Shown here piece after piece: positions 45,094-55,590 of a stretch of DNA of 64,000 bases. Source of the DNA: Gymnopus androsaceus JB14 (lineage: Eukaryota; Basidiomycota; Agaricomycetes; Agaricales; Omphalotaceae); NCBI GenBank assembly GCA_009733575.1, contig ML769383.1, positions 1,116,001 to 1,180,000 of the forward strand, read 5' to 3'. Below the pieces are notes generated by a model. It was not told the DNA's origin, searched no databases, and was given only the letters and a program-made list of their open reading frames with translations. The translations under genes were made by a program, and so were the position numbers. Each line of letters opens with the position of its first letter. Within the stretch, counting starts at the first letter, position 1.

Positions 45094-46211
45094 ATGGCCG
45101 GCTCAGTTTTTTCTTGTTCTTCGACTTCAAGGGTCTTTTGTCTCTCGCAGCTCGCTCTGTTGGCAATTTTCATCTCTGATAGCATCACTTCTACCGCTGC
45201 TCAGAGCGCAACGACGACTTCGGTAGGTGCAGGGGAGACTATCGTCATTACTGGCACGTATTTTGTTTCCTTGTTGCGCGTTGAATCGAAAAACTTATGT
45301 CTTTTTTTAGTGGCCGACGTGACAGCATCCAATGGAACCTCCGCCTTCACCCCATCTCAAGTCACTGCTGCTGAAGGCGCTACTGTGTACTTCAATTTCA
45401 CCCAAGGAAACCATACCGCGACCCAGTCGTCGTTCGTCGCTCCCTGCCAGCCGATCAATGCTACTGGTGCCAATGGTTTCGACTCGAATTTCGTGAACGT
45501 TCCGGCCAACTTCAACGGTAGAAAATTCTTCTATAATCCGAGATAACCGACATTGGCTCATTGAAACCTTATTCTAGGCTCTGTCTTCCCCTTCCAAGTG
45601 GTTCCAATCCTGGCGGCAAATGACAACATGACAATGTGGTTCTACGACGTCAACACCTGTTCGGAGGGTGGTGTCGGTTAGTCTCCTATAAGCAGACTCG
45701 AATATACACTGACGATCCGTTGGATGGGTGTGTATAGGCGTGATCAACTTGGTTCCAGGTGATCCAGCGACAGGTGGGCAGACGTTAGCAGGGTTTATCG
45801 TGAGTCCAACTTCATTCTACCTGTCCTTCTTTCCTGCGGCGTGTCGATGAATTTGAGGCTTCTATTCATTCACATGAATAGAATTGTATTGGCATGTACC
45901 CACCTTCCCTATTTCCGTATCTCCTATTTTTACCTTCCATCGTCGATTTCATTTCATTTCATCTCCGTCCATTAACTCAGAAACTCATCCCGTCCCTCAA
46001 ATAGCGCAACGCCGAACGTCTTAACGGCACTTCCACATCTTCCATAGCTTCCTCCACAGGGTCCCGCACTTCCTCCCAGACATCATCTTCAGCGAGTGCC
46101 ACGCAGAGTAACGGCGCCATAGGAAGGGGAGACGGCGTGTTCGGCAGCGCCGGGTTAGGATTGTTAGTAGGAGCTGCTGCGATGGCGTTAGGGCCATTAG
46201 TTGTGCTCTAG
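45094..46211 (+). CDS. GPI-anchored cupredoxin-like, serine-rich extracellular protein
   Basis: The N-terminus has a hydrophobic signal (VFCLSQLALLAIFISDS). Mature part: an ASN-type cupredoxin fold, FTPSQVTAAEGATVYFNFTQ, NHTATQSSFVAPCQPI, GFDSNFVNVPANF, and FPFQVVPILAANDNMTMWFY with DVNTC. Family copper ligands His (GNHT), Cys (APCQP/NTC) are visible, but the final Met is unclear, so copper binding is uncertain. A Ser/Thr-rich linker precedes a hydrophobic C-terminus (AGLGLLVGAAAMALGPLVVL), as in GPI-anchored proteins. Four or five exons in frame, ending TAG at 46209-46211. This fungal family is secreted or cell-wall located and often changes expression during fruiting or host interaction; role here unknown. 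Confidence 0.83.
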
Positions 46212-46870
46212 ATGGAACCTCTACCGCCAAGCATACGGTCTGTACTTGGAGAACATTTGATGGACATGTCCTCTATGTGGTATACCCTCTCTCGTTTTAT
46301 ATCTATCATTCTTTTGGTTGGTTCTCCTGCTCCGCTTTGCTTTGGGTCTTATTCCTATACCCAACCTATACCTATAGCCGATTGTTTTTACTGTTGCTGT
46401 CATTGCTAGATGGATTTTGATGTTCTTACGCGCACACACGACTATTTTACATATGTACTACTTGGTCTGTACTTTTTTACGCGCTCTTGGGCGCGTTTTG
46501 TTGAGTATCATGATTGTACGGTAGTATACTTGTGATTTGTTTTCTGAACGCGAAGTCTTTACCTTCATGGCTCACATTTGTACGAACTCCGATACATAAG
46601 ATAATGTGACAGGAGTAAAGAGAGGCAGAGGGAAGGGAAGAAGAGAGGGGTGCATATTTTTCATTGAAAACAGGTCATTAATCACAGAATGTACCTAGAA
46701 GAAACAGCGGGGGGTACTTTGTAAGGTCTTCGATCAACATAGCGACTGCTCGTTTCTGAGCTGACTGGCAAGTTTTGGAAAAACGACACAATTAAGCTCT
46801 CCGGAGTATGGCATTTACCATCACACAAAACCTTGTCCAAGATACATCTCGAATGCATCACCGTTGTCTT
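46212..46870. other. 3' flank of the cupredoxin gene
   Basis: Low-complexity purine-rich stretch (46615-46650) and A/T-rich sequence; no gene recognised. Confidence 0.4.
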
Positions 46871-47770
46871 TTAGTTCTTCGAATGGGTTCCTAGTGTCGA
46901 AAAGCTGCAGACTGTGAATGGACATCGATATAGATGGTCAGATTCTTTAATTTGGGCAGACGGATGGTCTGCCAAACACCATCCATGTAATAGTTGTCGA
47001 TGCGAGCGAGGTTCAAAGTCGAGAGGTGAATGTGAGTGAAGCAAGGAACAGAATCCAAAGAATCGTCTCCAGGAGTAAAGGAATGCATGGTTAAACTCTA
47101 CTCTAGAGCAGGGGGAAATTCCTCGTAAACTCGCAATGGAACGACCAATATAAACATGGGCAACGTCAAGTTGGGTTAATTTTTGGATCTCTAGCTTGTC
47201 GGTAGCTCGAAGATGACAAATGGACAAAGTGTGTAAATTAGGGCAATAAATGGCCGATTCTCCGGAAAGACCAGGCGGCATATTTCCCATAAATCCATAA
47301 AAAAAGACAATGGACATTTTCTTCAGCAACTTGAAGGAGAAGTGAGTCCTTGTCGTACCTTTCACGCGAGCATGCTTTAGCATGCGCAGGAGAAGATCAG
47401 CTCGCCCGAGGATCCGTCCATCTGCTAGAATGTTTTGTTAAAGCATGCAGAGCATCGAGGCTATAACTTGGTGTACCAAGATTAAATGTTATCCGAAGAT
47501 CCAGAGGCGCAACAGTTCCCGAACGTGGAAGGATATATTCTCTCAGAACATCTGATACGTCGGCTTCTCCTGGAGAAGCGACCGAAAGGGATGTCCAAGA
47601 ATTTCGGTTGCGAAAGGATAAGCTCTCGCCACCATGAACAAACCGATGTCAATCGGAAATTTCGGGCCAGTACATGTCCTACCAGTGGTGTTAAATTCGA
47701 TGGCTCCAGCGCGATACTCGAAAATGGCGCTCATGATCTCTGCAGGGAGTTTACGAATAAGGGAAACTGA
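46871..47770 (-). pseudogene. F-box/LRR-like gene remnant
   Basis: On the minus strand, two open stretches can be read. One (47543-47734) contains MSAIFEYRAGAIEFNTTG preceded by an LPAEI-like segment, the usual start of agaric F-box proteins, and FMVARAYPFATEILGHPF. The other (46871-47383) reads CPNLHTLSICHLRATDKLEI and SIASLRGISPCSRVEF, like degraded leucine-rich repeats. They are in different frames without a clear splice, so the copy is probably broken. F-box proteins act as substrate adapters of SCF ubiquitin ligases. Confidence 0.35.
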
Positions 47771-48059
47771 ATATCGTTTCTGGTGGGCTCGATATGGGAT
47801 TTCAACTGGGATTTTTGTACAGGTGAATTTGGGATCTCGTTGGATCTGCGCCGAGCAGAAACCTCTTCATATAGTCCCTGATAATGTCAAGGGAAATAGG
47901 GCCCAATGGTGACTGGCACTTTGGCAGTGCATTGGAGAAGGAAAAGAAGCCGACTCGGACCCTTCTCGGGCGCTTACTTGCTCTAGTACAACTGTCAGTG
48001 TCAACGATCTTCCAAAGAACCGCGCCATGCGCGGTCCAATCTTCGCTTCTCTTTGGTTT
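47771..48059. other. Upstream flank of the first FAD oxidase
   Basis: Short intergenic flank. The homology with the other two oxidase copies begins near 48060 (GGTTACCGT). Confidence 0.4.
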
Positions 48060-48166
48060 CGGTTACCGTGTAAAAGATAAAATGAAGTTGTTGAAGTGCT
48101 TTTTGTCTTCCATGATTCAAATGAACCTGATTCAGATTTTTGCTCTGTTGATCCCCTCACTCTTTG

Positions 48167-49886
48167 ATGAAAACCATTGCAGCTTCCAGTTCCTGCCTGG
48201 AATGCAAGTGTTTCCCCACCGATCCGTGCTGGCCCTCAGATGCAGAGTGGAGTGCTCTGAATACTACGCTTGGCGGCTTATTGATTGCTACGGTGCCCTT
48301 GGGCCAGCCATGTCACGACCCAGACTTTAACAATGGAACCTGCGAGTATCTCCAGGACCAATGGCGACTTCCCCCTATCCAGTAAGTCGTTGCAGGAGCG
48401 AGCTGTATCAGTTATGCTGATCACTTAACCAAATAGCATGAACAGCTCTTCGTCAGTCATGGCGCCGTACTTTGCCAACCAAAGCTGTGACCCGTTTACT
48501 GCAGAATCGAAGCCATGTAGACTAGGCAACTATGTGCATTATGCAGTGGAAGCCGAATCTGCAGCAGACGTGGTGGCTGCTATCAAATTCGCTCAATCCC
48601 ACAACATCCGCTTCGTTATTCGCAATACCGGCCATGATTACCTTGGTCGGTCGACGGGGGCTGGCGCACTGTCTGTGTGGACTCACCACATGAAGAATAT
48701 CACCTTCAAGATGTGGAACGATAAGTACTACCAAGGGAATGCCGTTAAGATGGGCGCAGGTGTTCAGGGATTTGACCTCCTCTCAGCGGCCACGCTCACG
48801 GCCAGCTTCGCTCTCACAGGAGATTGCCCAACGGTTGGCGTTGCCGGTGGATATAGCCAAGGAGGCGGTCATTCTGCTCTCAGCACTTCCTTTGGATTGT
48901 CTGCTGACAATACCTTGGAGTGGGAGGTTGTCACTGCCAATGGCGAGTTGATCACCGCGACTCGAACGAACAACAGTGACTTGTATTGGGCGCTTTCAGG
49001 AGGTGGCCCTGGAAACTACGGTGTTGTCCTCAGCCTGACAGTTAGGACTCACCCAGACAGTTTTGTCGGTGGTGCTACCCTGCAGTTTAATTCATCCAGC
49101 ACTTCAATCGACAACTTTTACGCCGCTGTTGATGCTTTTCATGCTGCTCTTCCTGACATGGTTAACAACGGCACCTTGATCATCTACTATATATCCTCGA
49201 CTTCTTTCCAAATCGTACCTCTGACTGCCTACAGTAAAACTGCTGCTGAAGTCCAGGAAATCCTGTCCCCTTACCTATTGATTCTCCAATCAATGAATAT
49301 AACTTACACATCCACTGTCATACAATCCGACAGCTACTACGACCACTACAACACATTCGCTGGACCGTTGCCGGGCGGAAACACTCCAGTTGGAGTTGGA
49401 CAGTATGGTGGTCGCCTCATTCCTTTCAAAACCGTGCAGGAGAACCAGACCGCGCTGGCAGCGACCGTGCGCAGTATCACTGAAAAGAATGTGGCATGGA
49501 TTGGTTTTGGCACCAATGTCTCTTCATTTGGTACCGAAAGCCAGAATTCTGTACTACCTGCCTGGAGAGACGCTCTGGTACACGTAGTGCTATCGACACC
49601 ATGGTCCTTTGACCCTGCCGAATGGGACCAAATGCTTGCAAACCAGTTGTTGATGACGGATACCGTCATGCCCGCTATTGAAGCTGTGACTCCTGGCTCT
49701 GGGGCATACATGAACGAGGGCGACTTTCGTCAGCCAGACTTTCAGATGGTGTTTTTTGGTAGTAATTACGACGCGCTGTTGAAGATCAAGCGTAAGTATG
49801 ATCCTGATTTCTTCTTCTATGCCACGAAAGCTGTTGGGAGTGAGATGTGGACTGTTTCCAATGATGGACGAATGTGCAAGGCCTAA
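48167..49886 (+). CDS. FAD-linked oxidase, BBE type (copy 1; signal peptide out of frame)
   Basis: A PCMH-type FAD oxidoreductase with berberine-bridge C-terminus. These secreted flavoproteins oxidise alcohols, sugars or alkaloid-like substrates with oxygen; the substrate here is unknown. After a Cys-rich N-terminal stretch (CKCFPTDPCWPSDAEW) come VVAAIKFAQSHNIRFVIRNT, GHDYLGRSTGAGALSVWT, where His can bind FAD covalently, and TGDCPTVGVAGGYSQGGGHS, whose Cys can give a second bond. The BBE tail is YMNEGDFRQPDFQMVFFGSN and KYDPDFFFYATKAVGSEMW. One intron after PPIH. Relative to copy 2, one extra base near 48165 separates the signal-peptide segment MNLIQIFALLIPSL (48122) from the rest, so only the ATG at 48167 reads into the enzyme, without a secretion signal. 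Confidence 0.88.
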
Positions 49887-50045
49887 ACAGATGATATTAT
49901 CTCCATTCTCAGGGAGAAGGATTTGTTCCAATAAATGTTTTAATTGGATATTGGGAATTATTGCACTGTCTCTCCGACGCCTCTCACCAGTGTCCATTGT
50001 ATGTTATCTGTTATCAATTTTACATCACAATCTATACCGAGACAA

Positions 50046-50932
50046 CGATATCGAAAGGGGCTGATGGTGGTTGAATAAAGATTTCCTGTCTTAAGATTAA
50101 TGGACTCAGGCCAAGACTATTGAGGTGGTAAATTGAGCATGCATTCTCCCTCCTGACATTGAACCAGCGGACTTCGAGTATTAGAAAGGTATTTCATAAA
50201 GTTCTGTTGCGTGAAACACCTTTCGTATTCACGGTTTTTGATAAAACGGAGTGGTAAATCGAGTCTGTTTATTCATTCATGTCCTGAAGATTATCACTTA
50301 CTCAGTAGCTAGGTTTAGAGTACTTACTCTTCTAAAGCACGATGGAGACAAAGTCAGGGTAAAATAGTTGCTCTTCCAATATTCAATGACACTTGGACAC
50401 TTGAATGAGTTGTGGATCAATCTGTTTGTTCAACTGTGATATAAAGGCTGAGGGGCAGTATATTCATACTGAGGTCGAGGGGCGGCATTCATCTGCAAAA
50501 CCTGGTTGGTCTCCAGAGGTCTCCAGAGATCTCCAGAGCTCTGACAGCTGTCAAAAAGCTGTCAAACTCCTCCAGACATCTCTGGAGGTCTCTGGAGATC
50601 TCTGGAATTACTATCCTTGCTCCAGAGACGAAAGAAATGTATTGTGATGGTACAGGTTTTGCTGATGCTTACGCTGACCCTTCTAAAGCGCGACGGAAAC
50701 TGATCCAATGATTTTTGGTAGGAACTGGAATGGCAGGCCTGTCTCGAGGTTCTGGGGCTAGAGAATCAACTTTAGACTTGGGACATGACTGTATGCCAAC
50801 TATATGCAAGCTTTTATGAACATCACAGCACAAAGCCCGGCAAATGAAGTCATGGCTCTGTATGCGGAGGAGGATTTCAGAGGTAGGCGTCAGCAGGAAA
50901 CCATTCGACACTCCGGTGCACCAAATTAAATA
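50046..50932. other. Spacer between the inverted FAD oxidase copies
   Basis: No gene seen. Two similar direct segments around TTCTAAAGCACGATGGA (50331) and TTCTAAAGCGCGACGGA (50682) lie on either side of the hairpin, suggesting that the spacer itself has an internal duplication. Confidence 0.5.
50508..50606. repeat. Short hairpin of repeated TCTCCAGAG units
   Basis: Left arm CCAGAGGTCTCCAGAGATCT and onward, right arm its near-perfect inverse (about 26 pairs, two mismatches), each made of three 9-base TCTCCAGAG-type units. The loop region contains GACAGCTGTC, itself a 10-base palindrome. Confidence 0.85.
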
Positions 50933-51153
50933 CTGTTGTCTTGGTATAGATTGTGATGTAAAATTGATAACAGACAACATACAATGGACACTGGTGAAAG
51001 GCGTTGGAGAGATAGTGCAATATTTTTCAACACCAATGTAAAACATTTATTGGGCACTCCCTGAGAATGGAGATAATATCATCAGTTTTATATACATACA
51101 TCCATATGGATCGTCGGTGTATAACGAATCTGCCTAGGGGAGACTAAATCAGT

Positions 51154-52918
51154 TTAGGCCTTGCACATTTGGCCATCATTGGAAACAGTCCACATCTCGC
51201 TCCCAACGGCTTTTGTAGCATAGAAGAAGAAATCAGGATCATACTTACGCTTGATCTTCAGCAGCGCGTCGTAATTACTACCAAAAAACACCGTCTGAAA
51301 GTCAGGCTGGCGAAAGTCACCCTCATTCATGTATGCCCCAGAGCCAGGAGTCACAGCCTCAATAGCGGGTATGAGGGTATCCGTCATCAATAGCTGGTTC
51401 GCAAGCATTTGGTTCCATTCGGCAGGGTCAAACGACCATGGTGTTGTCAGCACTGCATGTATCAAAGCGTCTCTCCAGGCAGGTAGCACGGAATTCTGGC
51501 TTTGGGTACCAAATGAAGAGACATTGGTGCCAACACCAATCCATGTCACATTCTTTTCGATGATACTGCGCACAGTCGCTGCTAGGGTGGTCTGGTTCTC
51601 CTGCACAGTTTTGAGAGGAATGAGGCGACCACCATACTGTGCAATTCCAACCTGAATGTTTCCGCTTGGCAGCGGTCCAAAGAATGTGTTGTAGTGGTTG
51701 TAGTAGTTGTCAGATTGTACAACAGTGGATGTGTAAGTTATATTCATTGATTGGAGAATCAATAGGTAAGGGAATAGGATTTCCTGGACTTCAGCAGCAG
51801 TTTTATTGTAAGCAGTCAGAGGTTTGATTTGGAAGGAAGTCGAGGTGATAAAGTAGATGATCATGGTGCCATTGTTAACCATGTCAGGAAGAGCAGCATG
51901 AAAAGCATCAACGGCGGCGTAAAAGTTGTCGATTGAAGTGCTGGATGAATTAAACTGCAGCGTGGCACCACCCACGAAGCTGTCCGGATGAGTCCTAACT
52001 GTTAGGCTAAGGACGGCACCGTAGTTTCCAGGACCACTTCCTGAAAGCGCCCAATACAAGTCACTGTTATTCATTCGAGTCGCGGTGATCAACTCGCCAT
52101 CTGCAGTGACAACCTCCCACTCCAGGGTGTTGTCGGCAGACAATCCAAAGGAGGTGCTGAGAGCAGAATGACCGCCTCCTTGGCTATATCCACCGGCAAC
52201 GCCAACCGTTGGGCATTCTCCTGTGAGTCCAAGTTGGCCGTGAGCTAGGCCCGCTGAGAGGAGGTCAAATCCCTGAACACCTGCGGCCATTTTAACGGCA
52301 TTTCCTTGGTAGTACTTATCGTTCCATGTTTTGAAAGTAATATTCTTCATGTGGTGAGTCCACACAGACAGTGCGCCAGCCCCCGTCGACCGACCAAGGT
52401 AATCATGGCCGGTATTGCGAATAACGAAGCGGATGTTGTGGGATTGAGCGAATTTGATAGCAGCCACAACGTCTGCTGCAGATTCGGCTTCCACAGCATA
52501 ATGCACATAGTTGCCTAGTTTACATGGTCTCGACTCTGCAGTAAACGGGTCACAGCTCCGGTTGGCAAAGTACGGCGCCATGACCGAAGAAGAGCTGTTC
52601 ATGCTATTCGGTTAGGTGGTCAGCATAACTGATACAGCTCGCTCCTGTAACAACTTACTGGATAGGGGAAAATTGCCATTGGTCCTGGAGATACTCGCAG
52701 GTTCCATTGTTAAAGTCTGGGTCGTGGCATGGCTGGCCCAAGGGCACCGTAGCAATCAATAAGCCACCAAGCGTAGTATTCAGAGCGCTCCATTCTGCAT
52801 CTGAGGGCCAGCACGGATCGGTGGGGAAACACTTGCATTCCAAGTGGGAACTGGAAGCTGCAATGGTTTTCACCAAGAGTGAGGGGATCAATAAAGCAAA
52901 AATCTGAATCAGGTTCAT
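51154..52918 (-). CDS. FAD-linked oxidase, BBE type (copy 2, intact)
   Basis: Intact paralogue of copy 1 on the opposite strand, about 570 residues in two exons. The start MNLIQIFALLIPSLLVKTIA is a good signal peptide, so the product should be secreted. Same domain order: Cys-rich N-terminus, PCMH FAD domain with GHDYLGRSTG (His) and TGECPTVGVAGG (Cys) for possible double covalent flavin attachment, and the BBE tail. It differs from copy 1 in one block, SAGLAHGQLGLTGECP against SAATLTASFALTGDCP, and in scattered positions such as MIIYFITSTSFQIKPLTAYN. Many Asn-x-Ser/Thr sites suit a secreted glycoprotein. Confidence 0.93.
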
Positions 52919-53159
52919 AATGGTGGAAGAAGAAAAACAAAGCACATGAGCAGCTTCTTTTATGGTAACCGAAGCTTTAACAAATAGTGGAAGAGAACAG
53001 GCCCGCACAAGGTCCGCAGAACCTTGCCCGAGTTAGCGTAGATCCAGATTTGACGGAGTAAAGTAGGGTAGGCCTCAAAGCTCGAAGTCATAGCCTAGGC
53101 CCATAGCATCGATCATTTCTGACGAAGAAGTAGAAATAGATTACACGAAAAATTGAATT

Positions 53160-53975
53160 AAAAAACACACATTTATTTGCTACTGTATGGATCGTTCAAG
53201 TAGAATACTTTTAACATTCGAGGGAACAATATCGCTACCTTTAGAATATACTTCGAATGAGCAAGGACGGGATGGATTTAACAATATCCCGCATCTCAAT
53301 CTCATACGTCAAAAGCCCCACCATTACCAACCATTCCAGTGCGTACTCGGAACGAGAAACAAGTGACACGAGAGGTGGCTTCGGCCAGATAGCCATTTCA
53401 GGTCCTGGTGCAATGTCAATCCTCGCGTTGGCGTTGTGGAATTCCACTTGGGTTAAAGACGGAAGCACGAGTTGAAGAGGCCAAAGGGGTCTTCAGCACG
53501 GGAGATGTTGCGCTACTGAATGAGATAGTGGCTCCTCATTTCTCGTGCTTGCGGAGGCTCCAGTTATTCATACCAAACAACGCTCTGAAAATCACGTTGG
53601 GCTCACCCTCACCCATCCTTGAATATCTGGCGCTTGGCAGTGAAATTGCATACGTTCTGGGCCACCCAGATCATGTACCCAACCTTTGCACCGTATTGTT
53701 TGCTTCCGTTCATTCGACACCGCTGCAATGGGATTTGCCTTGGTCGCAACTGACAGAGGTGAATTCAAAGCGTGAGCTCACAGGCTCGGAGATTTTGCGA
53801 CTGTTCATGCGGTGTCCACTCCTCGAACGTTGTCGCCTGCATGTTGGGAGATACAACCCCATCCATCTTAAACCTACTCCTGTAGATTCGGTCGTAATGC
53901 CACGTCTCCGGAGCCTCATCTCCCGTGCTGAAGACCCCTTCGGCCTTTTCGATCAACTCACCTTCTCTTCGCAGA
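53160..53975. pseudogene. Rearranged F-box/LRR pseudogene with an inverted interior
   Basis: A diverged partial copy of the F-box gene at 55591-56996. From 53200 to about 53507 it runs on the minus strand (PSLTQVEFHNANARIDIAPG, then SRSEYALEWLVMVGLLTYEI). From about 53508 to 53970 the preceding part of the gene runs on the plus strand (ALLNEIVAPHFSCLRRLQLF, GSEIAYVLGHPDHVPN, RAEDPFGLFDQL). The segment encoding SRAEDPFGLF is present at both junctions in opposite orientation. The minus-strand copy lacks four bases (GATC) relative to the intact gene. The F-box itself is absent. Confidence 0.85.
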
Positions 53976-54978
53976 TTGTGCACAGTGACATGCTTGGATC
54001 GGTTTTGTGAATAGATGGATCCCGATGCAGATAGGGGCAGAGATCCCTGCTGGCCTTCTTACACATAAGACACATGTGTTTCGTTGTCGCCAGGTGAGGA
54101 GGATCCGCCCGAAAATCTCGTAAAGCGTAGGTCTTTTCAACGCACACGCAGCGAGTGAAAACATCCTCGTCGTTATTATCAGTGACATCCGTAAGAGTGG
54201 AACCCATATCCAGATATTGCCCGATGAGTCGTGCAACGTCGGGATCATCGACTCGGGAGAGATCAGGCCTCCACCCGACCTTTGTAGCGTCCTCCTCTAG
54301 ATCCGCATACACATCTTAGTCCGTCGAAACTATACCCTCCACCCAGAAATCATTAGTCCCGACATATATCTCCCACATAGACATCCCGAGAGCGTGATAA
54401 TCGTCCGCAAGAGTTCGCGCGGAGGGCACATCTTCCTGGACGCGGCGGGTAGTAGAATATGCGGTGCTATATAGCGGAGTCACAAAACCATCCCCCAGGA
54501 GTGAGGAGGTTTCAAAGTCACAGAATCGGAGTTGGGAGCCGGGGGAGCAACGCAGGAGGTTGGCGGGTTTTATATCGCCATGGACAAGGCCTTTCCGGTG
54601 AAAGCGAAGTGCGAGATCACGAAGCTCAAGAACCAAGCGTTTTCGTTCGTCTTTCGAGAGCGAAGGAGGATCGATGACAGTTTCGCAGGGCATAACTATG
54701 CCCCTTACCTTTTGATTATCCGTTGCATAAAGCCTTCCAATGACATCGACGACACAGTCATCAGCGCGTTCCATGACTTTCAGTTCACGAGCTAGGCTGT
54801 TAAGATCGTGGAAGATCTTTCCAACATATTTCTCTTGAGAGAACGCGAAAGTGTGTCCCGCACTTCCGTATGCTAAGTAGCGAGGTTCGTCGTTAGGAGG
54901 AGCGACACGGTCTGCGAGCCAAGATCCAAACGGAGCAAAGAGATTAGAGACATATGAGTGTCCAGAAGTAGAAGTCAT
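53953..54978 (-). pseudogene. Protein-kinase-like gene, interrupted and 3'-truncated
   Basis: From MTSTSGHSYVSNLFAPFG the frame shows a small kinase-like fold: YGSAGHTFAFSQEKYVGKIF (nucleotide loop and Lys), GIVMPCETVIDPPSLSKDE, FHRKGLVHGDIKPANLLRC (catalytic loop HGDIKPxN), then LRFCDFETSSLLGD where DFG has become DFE. After NDFWVEGIVSTD comes an in-frame TAA (54316-54318), and the same frame continues with WRPDLSRVDDPDVARLIGQY, which fits this family's C-lobe. A Cys-rich tail (CLMCKK, CTICEE) ends at GAGAAG/GTGAGT, a splice-donor-like site, exactly where F-box pseudogene sequence begins. The gene thus appears cut at an intron by the rearrangement. Whether the stop is real is unverified. Confidence 0.7.
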
Positions 54979-55080
54979 GGTTGAAGGAAAGAGGCGAAAA
55001 TGACACGTGCGAAATCGGCTTTGACCGATACGATCAGAGCATAACTCTCCTAAATACATACTGCTCCTGAAGCAGCTTAC

Positions 55081-55356
55081 TGGATAGAGGAGAGTTGCCA
55101 TTGGTTCTGGAGATACTCGCAGGTTCCATTGTTAAAGCCCGGGGTCGTGGCATTGCTGGCCCAAGGGAGCCGTAGCAATCAATAAGCCATCAAGTGTAGT
55201 ATTCAGAGCGTTCCATTCTGCGTCTGATGGCCAGCACGGATCGGTGGGGAAGCACTTGCATTCCAGGTCGGAACAGGAAGCTGCAAGGGTTTTCACCAAG
55301 AGTAAGGGGGCCCAAAAGAGCAAAAGAGCAAAAAACTGAACCAGGTTCACAATCAT
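55081..55356 (-). pseudogene. Truncated third copy of the FAD oxidase (exon 1 only)
   Basis: Encodes MIVNLVQFFALLLFWAPL and CKCFPTDPCWPSDAEWNALN, matching exon 1 of the two oxidase copies. One extra base in CATGACCCCGGGCTTTAAC shifts the frame before the conserved NNGTCEYLQDQW. The homology stops just past the exon 1 splice donor; the second exon is missing and kinase upstream sequence follows. Confidence 0.9.
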
Positions 55357-55590
55357 GGAAAAGAAAAGCACTTGAACAACGTCTCTTACGGTAACAGAAG
55401 CTTTAACCAATGTTGGAAGAGACCCGCACAAGGTCCGCACCTTGCCCGAATTAGCGTAGATCCAGATTTGACGAAGTAAAGTAGAGTAAGCCTCAAAGCT
55501 CGAAGTCATAGCTTAGGTCCACAGCATCGATCATTTCTGACGAAGGAGTAGAAACTACACGAAAATGAATTGAAAACACATGTTTGCGTG

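Larger units (their letters stand above)
48060..52985. repeat. Large inverted duplication of the FAD oxidase gene
   Basis: The arms 48060-50045 (plus) and 50933-52985 (minus) carry the same gene, its single intron and about 150 bases of 3' flank in opposite orientation, tail to tail. Coding identity is about 95 percent at protein level by eye. The arms are separated by a spacer of about 890 bases that contains a small hairpin (50508-50606). Confidence 0.9.
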
